The notes beneath the pieces were generated by a model, which saw only the letters and a program-made list of their open reading frames with translations, made no database searches and was not told the DNA's origin. DNA of 34,912 nucleotides from Silicimonas sp. (GTDB taxonomy: Bacteria; Pseudomonadota; Alphaproteobacteria; Rhodobacterales; Rhodobacteraceae), in the NCBI GenBank assembly GCA_022826205.1, contig JAJDVJ010000147.1:1-34912 (forward strand). Reading direction: 5' to 3'. Below, in pieces: positions 7,408 through 14,094 of this stretch (position 1 is its first letter; every line of letters starts with the position of its first letter). The translations under genes and the position numbers were made by a program.

Positions 7408-8541
7408 TTATGCGGCGAGCGCGTTCATCAGGTCTGCGATGATGTCGTCCGGATGTTCCAGCCCGACTGACATGCGCAACAGACCTGGAGGGGCCATGGA
7501 GTCCGGTCCCTCAATGGATGCCCGATGTTCGATCAATGTGTGTGTGCCGCCCAAGCTGGTCGCGCGTGTGACAAGTTGGAGCCGTCCCGCAACCTCCATC
7601 GCGGCCGCAACGCCGCCCGCCACGATGAAGGACAGCATGCCGCCGAAACCTGACATCTGCCGTTTGGCAACATCGTGGCCCGGATCGTTGGTCAGCCCGG
7701 GATAAAGGACAGTCTCAACCGATGCATGTTCTGCAAGCGCTTCGGCGATTGCCTGGGCATTTGCGCAATGGGCAACCATGCGCTGCGGCAGTGTCTGCAC
7801 CCCGCGCAGCGCCATCCAGCAGTCAAAGGGAGACGGCACGCTTCCCTTGTGGTTCTGGATTGCTCTTAGGGCGGCGCTGAGTTCAACCGCTTCCGAGCCA
7901 ATGACAACGACACCCAACATCGTGTCGGAATGCCCGCCCACATACTTGGTTGCGGAGTGAATAACGATGTCGGCCCCGAGTTCGAAGGGCCTCTGAAGGA
8001 TCGGTGTGCCCCAGGTGTTGTCCACGGCGACAAGTGCGGAGGCCTCATGAGCTATTTCGGAGACAGCCGCAATATCGATCACGGTGATAAGCGGGTTGGA
8101 TGGTGTCTCCACCCAGACAAGGGATGCTCCACCGTCAGCGAGTGTCGCACGCAACTGATCCAAATCCGTCAGATCGACAATGGCGGTGTCGAAATTGCGT
8201 CCGATGTCCGTTTTTGCAACCAGGGACCGAACACCGAAGTAAATGTCTGCCGGGAGAATGACGCGTGGACGGCCCAGATCGGAATGCGCCTCGATCACGG
8301 CGGCAATCGCAGCCATGCCCGACGAGAATGCTATCGCAGCACTGCCACCTTCGAGAGACGCGATGCAGGTCTCGAACGCATTGCGGTTCGGGTTGGCTTC
8401 CCGAATGTACCCAAAGCCAGATGGAAAACTGCCATCGCCAGCTCGCTCGAACGTGGTGCTCATGTGCAACGGTGCCGTCACCGCACCGGTGGTGGGATCG
8501 GTCGATCGGCCCGCGTGAATCGCGAGAGTTTCGAGTTTCAT
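7408..8541 (-). CDS. Cys/Met-metabolism PLP-dependent enzyme (cystathionine gamma-synthase/lyase type)
   Basis: 377 residues, the usual length of this fold-type I family. Signature positions are present: GYIREANPNRNAFE (Tyr45, Arg47), SSGMAAI around 73-79, the YFGVRSL tyrosine at 101, VAVDNTW with Asp174 binding the pyridine nitrogen, and Lys199 in SATKYVGGHSD, the Schiff-base lysine. A C-terminal SLGGTHTLIEHRAS loop binds the substrate carboxylate. The reaction is gamma-replacement or elimination on homoserine, cystathionine or a related amino acid; which one cannot be decided. GGAGG lies 9 bp before the ATG, and an 18-bp perfect palindrome at 8578-8595 sits in the leader. Confidence 0.9.
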   Translation of the reverse strand: MKLETLAIHAGRSTDPTTGAVTAPLHMSTTFERAGDGSFPSGFGYIREANPNRNAFETCIASLEGGSAAIAFSSGMAAIAAVIEAHSDLGRPRVILPADIYFGVRSLVAKTDIGRNFDTAIVDLTDLDQLRATLADGGASLVWVETPSNPLITVIDIAAVSEIAHEASALVAVDNTWGTPILQRPFELGADIVIHSATKYVGGHSDTMLGVVVIGSEAVELSAALRAIQNHKGSVPSPFDCWMALRGVQTLPQRMVAHCANAQAIAEALAEHASVETVLYPGLTNDPGHDVAKRQMSGFGGMLSFIVAGGVAAAMEVAGRLQLVTRATSLGGTHTLIEHRASIEGPDSMAPPGLLRMSVGLEHPDDIIADLMNALAA

Positions 8542-8577
8542 GGACTGCGTCCTCCAATCGGTTGCCTGGCTGTCAGG

Positions 8578-8595
8578 CGGTCAATAAATTGACCG
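8578..8595. promoter_or_regulatory. Palindromic operator-like site upstream of the PLP enzyme
   Basis: CGGTCAATAAATTGACCG, a perfect 8-bp inverted repeat with a 2-bp centre, 37 bp upstream of the ATG. It is shaped like a dimeric repressor operator. No obvious cognate regulator gene is adjacent. Confidence 0.45.
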
Positions 8596-8809
8596 TCACG
8601 AATGAGATTCAATGAAAGTGGTCAGCCTTGGGAGACCGACCAACCCTTAACAGAGCAGCAACGACAACGTAACTGCTCACCCCTGCTGATCATTGATCGT
8701 CATTCCTGACGGCGTTCGGCTCAAGCATCTTCTTTCGTCACCTTCAGCTGCCAAGAGAGGTTGAGGATGCTCCATGAGATGCAAGCCCCAATCGATCCGT
8801 CCGATCAAG

Positions 8810-8901
8810 GAGAGCACCGCAATGTGTGGGGCTGCTGTCCTATCAAACCCGTGCCACCGTCAAATCCGAAACTCAATTGCCCCGTGTCTTGCGGTACTCT
8901 C
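8810..8901. mobile_element. 92-bp miniature element, copy 2 (diverged)
   Basis: Starts GAGAGCACCGCAATGTGTGG and ends with GCCCCGTGTCTTGCGGTACT followed by CTC. The interior again contains the GTGCCACCGTCAAATCCGAA leader sequence. More decayed than the other two. A further partial end (TTTTGCAGTGCTGCC) follows directly. Apart from this and the operator, 8542-9118 holds no gene that I can support. Confidence 0.68.
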
Positions 8902-9118
8902 CAAATTTTGCAGTGCTGCCGGGCGATCATGAGCGCAGCGAAATCCTCTCCGGGCGGAATGGCCCTTGTGTTCTGCAACGCAATGGCCCATGTGCGTTCG
9001 GACAACGTTTTTCTCTGCGACCCTCTGCTTCCGTTCATCCGGCTTCAGTCGATCTCTCAGTCTGACTTTGCCGGGCTGCCGCATACTGTGGGCAGCACTT
9101 GAACAGGAGACCACGGAT

Positions 9119-9325
9119 ATGGCCAATGGCACCGTGAAATTTTTCAATACTCAAAAAGGCTTCGGCTTCATCGAAACCGACACAGGCGGCAAGGACGTCT
9201 TCGTCCACATCTCCGCCGTCGAACGCTCGGGCCTGACCGGCCTTTCGGACGCACAGAAGGTGTCCTTCGACGTTGAGACAGGCCGTGACGGCCGTGAGAG
9301 CGCCACCAATCTCGCGCTCGCTTGA
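9119..9325 (+). CDS. cspA: Cold-shock-domain protein
   Basis: 68 residues covering a single cold-shock domain. MANGTVKFFNTQKGFGFIE contains RNP1 (KGFGFIE, residues 13-19), DVFVHIS is RNP2, and the C-terminus RESATNLALA is standard for alphaproteobacterial CspA. It binds single-stranded RNA and DNA as a chaperone. An AGGAGA ribosome site lies about 9 bp before the ATG. The unit is monocistronic, with a hairpin after the stop and a miniature element beyond. The paralogue number is unknown, so the symbol is generic. Confidence 0.93.
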   Translation: MANGTVKFFNTQKGFGFIETDTGGKDVFVHISAVERSGLTGLSDAQKVSFDVETGRDGRESATNLALA

Positions 9326-9335
9326 CCCGACACTT

Positions 9336-9361
9336 GCCGGGTGCCCCGACGGGTGCCCGGC
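9336..9361 (+). terminator. Possible hairpin terminator after the cold-shock gene
   Basis: GCCGGG and CCCGGC arms flank an interior with a further partial GGTGCCC/GGGTGCC pairing, 10 bp past the TGA. No clear T-run follows, so termination strength is doubtful. Confidence 0.35.
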
Positions 9362-9409
9362 TCACGTCGGGAAGCACCAATGATCCAGACGGTGGATCGC
9401 GAGACCTTG

Positions 9410-9554
9410 GGGAGCATCAAAATCCTGGGGGTCAATGCTTGGCGGAGAAGAAGGTCTCGTGATCCACCGTCCAAAATTATTGTGTTCCGGCGTGGCTTGA
9501 GGCAAATCTTGCATGGCGGTGACGTCGATTGACCCCCAGGTTTTTGATGCTCCC
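9410..9554. mobile_element. 145-bp miniature element of the second family
   Basis: Left end GGGAGCATCAAAATCCTGGG then GGTCAAT; the right end is its inverted complement with one difference. The interior resembles the copy at 33467-33613, including GTGATCCACCGTC and GTGGCTTGAGGC. Just outside, 9369-9409 contains another left-end-like GGGAAGCACCA followed by an inverted copy of the interior, so a second, broken copy is nested here. Confidence 0.7.
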
Positions 9555-9675
9555 GAGGGAGAGGAGCTTGAACAATTCGCGATCCAGCAGGGATTTTGAA
9601 GAAAGACGGAACCAGACCAACCCCCCGGCAACTGCGGCAAATTCTTGCAACAGAGCCCAAACGAAAGGCCCTCCC

Positions 9676-11061
9676 ATGGAAACTGCAACCGGCTTTCCCT
9701 CCCACGGTTTCCTGATTGCGTTTTTCGTGGCGCTCTCCCTCTCCTGGTCTGACGCGCCAAACGCCCAGGAAGCCGCTCCCCTGCCGGAGTATGTGGTCGA
9801 TGCATTTGGCGCACCGCCTGCGATTCCGGCAGGTCCGCTCCCTGACGGTTTGCGGTCAGCCGTTCAGGTGGCCTTTGTCGACAGCATTGCTCAGCAGGTC
9901 TGGGGACCGGATCAGACCTCGGCGCTGGAGGAAATCAGTGCGTCAAGAGATCCCCGGCTAGTCTGGGTCATCAGTGATTTGCTCCGTTTCATTTCCGATC
10001 GCCGCATCAGCGCATCCCTGACCGACGCGGCCTCCAGCCTGCTGGAAAAGAGATTTCCCGGACCCAACAGCTGGGGGGCCATCACCGACCACCTGATTGC
10101 CTGGGACATTCCTTCGCCACCTGGCTACTTGCCGGTCAAACGCGCCATATTCACCGGTGTCATTCCTGGCTGGGACAAGATCTTTGTGGAAGGCGACATC
10201 GACTGGCGGCATGTCTCCTGGGGCGGAGTGTTGATCGATGATCGCGCCTATGACAGGACAGACAGCACCTGCAATTGCATTCCTGCGGCTGACAACCCCG
10301 AGGTGAGCAGCGCTGAAGAGGCCACCTGGCTGAAAGACAGCGACATCGTCTTTGGCATTGAGGTGAACGATGAATTCCGCGCCTATCCGCGGCGCATTAT
10401 GGAAGTGCGTGAAATGGTGAATGATACCCTGGGCGGAAGAGACCTTGGCATTCCCTATTGCACCCTGTGCGGCTCGGCGCAGGCCTATTTCACGGATCAG
10501 CTGCCCAAGGGAATTGAGCGGCCGGTTCTGCGCACCTCAGGGCTGCTGATCCGGTCTAACAAGGTCATGTATGACATCAATACGCACTCAGTGTTCGACA
10601 CGTTTCTGGGCAAGGCCGTAACCGGGCCGCTTGCGAAGCGGAACCTTCAGCTGAAACAGGCCTCGATCGTGACGACGGACTGGGGAACCTGGAAGCGGGA
10701 GCATCCGGAGACAACGGTGCTTGTCGAAGCGCTGGCGCTCGGACGGGACTTCGATTTCCGCAACGGGCGGGACGCCAATGGCCCGATTTTCCCGGTCGGC
10801 GATGTCGACCCGCGCCTGCCGGTTCATGAAGACATCATTGGCGTTGTGACTGCCACTGGAAGACCGATCGCCTTTCAGCGCAGCAAGGCGATTGCAGCGC
10901 TGAAGCGGGGCAACAGGATTTCCCATGAAAACGTCCACCTGCAGCTCGATGCCGGCGGTGTGAAGGCCGTTGGTGCAGACGGGTCCGACCTGGGCAGCCA
11001 TCAGGCCTTCTGGTTTGCCTGGTCGCAGTTCCATCCTCAAACCGCCCTTTGGCCCAACTGA
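9676..11061 (+). CDS. Secreted DUF3179-family protein
   Basis: 461 residues from ATG 9676, preceded by a signal peptide (FLIAFFVALSLSW, likely cut around APNAQE). The second half is DUF3179: DIVFGIEVNDEFRAYPRRIM, EMVNDTLGG, then IPYCTLCGSAQAYF with Cys262 and Cys265, LLIRSNKVMYD and TTDWGTWKREHPETTVL. The CxxC and neighbouring residues are conserved in the family and suggest metal or redox chemistry, but no function is established. It is probably periplasmic. A longer frame starts at 9529 inside the miniature element; the ATG at 9676 is chosen because the signal peptide begins there. Confidence 0.85.
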   Translation: METATGFPSHGFLIAFFVALSLSWSDAPNAQEAAPLPEYVVDAFGAPPAIPAGPLPDGLRSAVQVAFVDSIAQQVWGPDQTSALEEISASRDPRLVWVISDLLRFISDRRISASLTDAASSLLEKRFPGPNSWGAITDHLIAWDIPSPPGYLPVKRAIFTGVIPGWDKIFVEGDIDWRHVSWGGVLIDDRAYDRTDSTCNCIPAADNPEVSSAEEATWLKDSDIVFGIEVNDEFRAYPRRIMEVREMVNDTLGGRDLGIPYCTLCGSAQAYFTDQLPKGIERPVLRTSGLLIRSNKVMYDINTHSVFDTFLGKAVTGPLAKRNLQLKQASIVTTDWGTWKREHPETTVLVEALALGRDFDFRNGRDANGPIFPVGDVDPRLPVHEDIIGVVTATGRPIAFQRSKAIAALKRGNRISHENVHLQLDAGGVKAVGADGSDLGSHQAFWFAWSQFHPQTALWPN

Positions 11062-11074
11062 AGTGGCCTTGGAC

Positions 11075-11166
11075 GGAAGCACAGCAAAGTGTGGGGCAGT
11101 TGAATTTCGAATTTGACGGTGGCAGGGGATTGAAGTGACGGCTGCCCCACACTTTGCTGTGCTCTC
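11075..11166. mobile_element. 92-bp miniature element, copy 3
   Basis: Left arm AGCACAGCAAAGTGTGGGGC pairs perfectly with the right arm. Where copy 1 has CTG, both arms here carry CAG/CTG changed together. The interior GGCAGGGGATTGAAGTGACG followed by GCTGCCCC matches the leader and first codons of the pRiA4b ORF-3 gene. It lies between convergent genes and could act as a bidirectional hairpin. Confidence 0.78.
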
Positions 11167-11207
11167 ACGACCACCGGGTCGATTCCGGTAGAGGGCGAAA
11201 ACGTACG

Positions 11208-11783
11208 CTAAGGGGCTTCTCGCCGGTTCAGCGTCCGGTAGACGGTCGGCCTCAACACGGAGAAGACCTCGGCGAGATCGCTGATCGAGTATTCGCCCGT
11301 GTCATGCATCCGCCAGAGCTTTTTCCTTTGTTTTTCTGACAGTTTCGGCTTCTTCCCCCGCAGCTTTCCCTTGGCCTTGGCGATCGCCATGCCCTCGCGG
11401 GTCCGCATCCTGATGAGATCGGCTTCGAACTCTGCGAAGGTGGCAACGATGTTGAAGAACATCCGGCCCATCGGATCGGATGGGTCGTGGATTGCCGTGC
11501 CGAGAGCGAGCGTCACGCCCTTCTGCTCGAGCTCCTTGGCAATGTCGCGCGCATCCGGAACGGAGCGGGCCAGACGGTCCAGCTTCGACACGACCAGCGT
11601 GTCGCCCTCGCGAAGCGCGGCCGGCGCCTGGGCGAGGCCGGGCCGGTCACGTACGGTTCCGGTCAGTCCATGGTCGGTGTTGATTCGGTCCTCGGCCACG
11701 CCGAGCCCGAGCAGGGCCTTGCGCTGCGCCTCGAGATCCTGGGCATGGGTCGAACAGCGCGCTTATCCGATCCTGATTGCCAT
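11208..11783 (-). pseudogene. Tn3-type resolvase/invertase with a nonsense codon at position 7
   Basis: Read from ATG 11781-11783: MAIRIG, stop, then ARCSTHAQDLEAQRKALLGL and onward in the same frame to the end. Normal relatives read MAIRIGYARxST, so a Tyr codon (TAT or TAC) has become TAA at 11763-11765. Everything else is intact: the catalytic Ser in CST, LVVSKLDRLARSVPDA, FFNIVATFAEFEADLIRMRT and the C-terminal HTH (ISDLAEVFSVLRPTVYRTL). About 191 codons in total. Restarts at a GTG (11697-11699) would lack the active-site serine. Confidence 0.85.
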
Positions 11784-12112
11784 GGCCGGACCTGTACGAA
11801 AAGGGCCCCCTCATTGCAACATTCATCGTACCATTCAATTGAGACGCGCTCCGGCCTTGTTTCGCGGGGCGGGCGCTTGCGGTCCGGAACCGTCCGCTGG
11901 ACGACGGTCTTTCGGACGGTCGCCGCGCAGAAATATGCGACCGGACATCCGAGGCACTGCACGTCCGGGTCGCAGGACCCGATCTTTTCGACACGATCAT
12001 CATCCACTGATACTCCGAGCAGCTCGGACGCTCGGTTCGGGAACATCAGCCGGAGGGCATCCAGGAGCCGTCGGAACTGGTCAGGCACATCTCGCCGCTC
12101 GAGTGGCCCCAT
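11663..12112 (-). CDS. Doubtful hypothetical ORF
   Basis: A 149-codon frame whose second half overlaps the resolvase gene in another frame. The first 70 residues (QFRRLLDALRLMFPNRASEL, CDPDVQCLGCPVAYFC with four cysteines) look mildly protein-like, but no ribosome site or family is recognised. The rest of 11784-12858 shows no supportable gene apart from a promoter-like site before the ATPase operon. Confidence 0.18.
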   Translation of the reverse strand: MGPLERRDVPDQFRRLLDALRLMFPNRASELLGVSVDDDRVEKIGSCDPDVQCLGCPVAYFCAATVRKTVVQRTVPDRKRPPRETRPERVSIEWYDECCNEGALFVQVRPWQSGSDKRAVRPMPRISRRSARPCSGSAWPRTESTPTMD

Positions 12113-12793
12113 GACTTATTCACGGGCGAATGTCGGTGGCACAAGGTGGTGCCCGAAACACTTGCAGTGTCATTCTGCGTTGAATCGGAAACGACCCATG
12201 GAAATTTGCCTCTCGAATCCATCCAATTCGACAGTGCTGGTCCCAGCATGAGCATTGCTCCAAGAGCGAAAATGGATCTGCACCTCTTGGCAGGCGACAC
12301 CCGCGCGGCGTGTCACCGACGCGACCACCTGCACAATTTTGCAGCGGAACATGAAGCCCGAACCGGGATCGACCGCAGAGGTCCCGCCGTTCGCAGACCG
12401 GCGAGCTCGCGGCCCGTCCTTTGTTTCAGGTTCTTCGTTCAGACCCCACGAATCTGGCCTGTTTCCGCGCCGGACGGCCCTAGAAACGGCCTCTCACGTC
12501 GCGCTGAGGGACGCTTGCACGTGCAATCACCCGCGAACGGAACGTGAGAGCCGCCCCAGAGCCAGAAAGCAAGACGTTTTGCCGTCGCCGAACAGAATGC
12601 CGAAGGCGCGAACGTGCAGGACTCAGGACTTCGGAATGCCTGCTCAGCCACGTTTCACGTCCCGGATGGGAGCACGTCCTGCTCACCGGCGAACTCAGGC
12701 GGCCCGGATCGCGTAACGCTTGGAGCGTCATTTCGCCGCCGGACGTAGTCGACCCGAAGATGGGCCAAGTTCCGCGCCATTTTTATGGCACTA

Positions 12794-12821
12794 TTGACGT
12801 ACAACAAGAACGCCGTATATT
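12794..12821 (+). promoter_or_regulatory. Predicted promoter of the ATPase-TPR operon
   Basis: TTGACG (12794-12799), 16-bp spacer, TATATT (12816-12821), 37 bp before the ATG at 12859. The stretch is clearly more AT-rich than the flanking DNA. Confidence 0.5.
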
Positions 12822-12858
12822 AACGTCTACGACAATTCGGATTTACAACCAGGGCAAC

Positions 12859-14094
12859 ATGGAAATGAAAAACGTTCCTGAATTCTACATCGGCAGTCCC
12901 GTAGAACCCGTCGACCTGCGCTTCCGTGACGAGTTCGTGGCAGAACTGTGGCAATCCTTGCGCACCGGCCACGTTGTGCTCACGGCGCCTCGACGGACTG
13001 GCAAGACCAGCGTCATGGACCACTTGCGCGACCATCCCATGAACGAATTCCAGGTGGTGTCGATCAACGTACAGGATCTGACTCACCCGGCCGACTTCTT
13101 TCTGGTACTGCTCGATGCATTCCACGATGCGCACCCGGATTTCCTCCGCGACCGGCTTGCCGCAGGCTGGGGACTCGTCAACGGCGCGTTCGACAAGGTC
13201 GAATCGGTCGGGGCTGGCGGCTTCAAGCTCGCGCTACGCGGAAGCGATCCCGACTGGCGCAGGAACTGGCGCCGGCACGGCGACACGTTCCTCGCCCAAG
13301 CACGCGCCACCGGCGTCCGGATACTCTTCATCATCGACGAATTCCCGGACATGCTGCTCAACCTGTCCCGGAAAGACGAAGGGCTGCTGCGCGAGTTCCT
13401 TGCCTGGCTTCGCACCCAGCGTCAGAAGCCTTCCCCCAAGCGGGACTCGATTCGCTGGCTGGTCGGAGGGTCGGTCAACCTGACCGGCACACTCGATGCG
13501 CTCGGAATGGTCGACCTCATCAACGACCTTGAAGACGTGTCCCTGCCGACGCTCACAGACGAGGACATCCAGACTTTCGTCGCGGACATGCTGAGCGGTC
13601 GAAGCGTCCCGTTCGATGACGACGTTCCGCGGCGCCTCGTCGCTCGACTGGGCCGCCCCATTCCGTATTTCATGCAGATTGCAACGCAGAATCTCCATCG
13701 GCTGTGGAAACGCGAGCAGCGCAGACTCGCCTCGACGGATGTCGACGCCGTCTTCGACGAGATGGTCGTCGGATCCGCCGCCCGCACCCAGCTGCAGCAC
13801 TACCACTCGAGGATCCGTCAGTACTACGCAGAACCGGCACGATCGATCGCCCACGCCTTGCTGGGCCAGATCAGCGCGAGCGAGGGGGGCCTGACGCGTG
13901 CAACCCTGATGCAGGAGACGGAACGGACGCTGGCGGGACTCGGTGAGGACCTCCCGGAGCATGAGCGCCGGCAGCTGTTCAATCGGCTCATGTTCGATCT
14001 TGAGAACGATTTCTACGTCGTGGAGGGCGAGGGAGGCCTCTACGACTTCGCGAGCGGCGTGCTGAAGTCGTGGTGGAGGAAGTATCATGCCTGA
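12859..14094 (+). CDS. P-loop ATPase, first gene of a two-gene ATPase/TPR system
   Basis: 411 residues from ATG 12859; a longer frame exists upstream, but the promoter and an AGGG site favour this start. Walker A is APRRTGKTS (43-51) and Walker B ILFIIDEF with Asp160-Glu161, followed by a sensor-like WLVGGSVNL and a GRPIPYFMQ motif (265-273) such as archaeal-type/STAND-related ATPases carry. The C-terminal third is helical with a winged-helix look (LLGQISASEGGLTRATLMQE and NDFYVVEGEGGLYDFAS). It is probably cytoplasmic and likely a regulatory or switch NTPase. Its stop overlaps the start of the next gene by 8 bp, implying coupled expression and a shared complex. No effector domain is seen, so its function is unknown. 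Confidence 0.8.
   Translation: MEMKNVPEFYIGSPVEPVDLRFRDEFVAELWQSLRTGHVVLTAPRRTGKTSVMDHLRDHPMNEFQVVSINVQDLTHPADFFLVLLDAFHDAHPDFLRDRLAAGWGLVNGAFDKVESVGAGGFKLALRGSDPDWRRNWRRHGDTFLAQARATGVRILFIIDEFPDMLLNLSRKDEGLLREFLAWLRTQRQKPSPKRDSIRWLVGGSVNLTGTLDALGMVDLINDLEDVSLPTLTDEDIQTFVADMLSGRSVPFDDDVPRRLVARLGRPIPYFMQIATQNLHRLWKREQRRLASTDVDAVFDEMVVGSAARTQLQHYHSRIRQYYAEPARSIAHALLGQISASEGGLTRATLMQETERTLAGLGEDLPEHERRQLFNRLMFDLENDFYVVEGEGGLYDFASGVLKSWWRKYHA

Noticed and set aside
8542-8760. SAM-II riboswitch upstream of the PLP enzyme
   Set aside because: I could not find the conserved pseudoknot sequence; only a palindrome is present.
7256-11166. 92-bp palindromes considered as CRISPR-like or simple terminators
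   Set aside because: They are dispersed, contain IS-gene leader sequence and match IS ends, so miniature elements explain them better.
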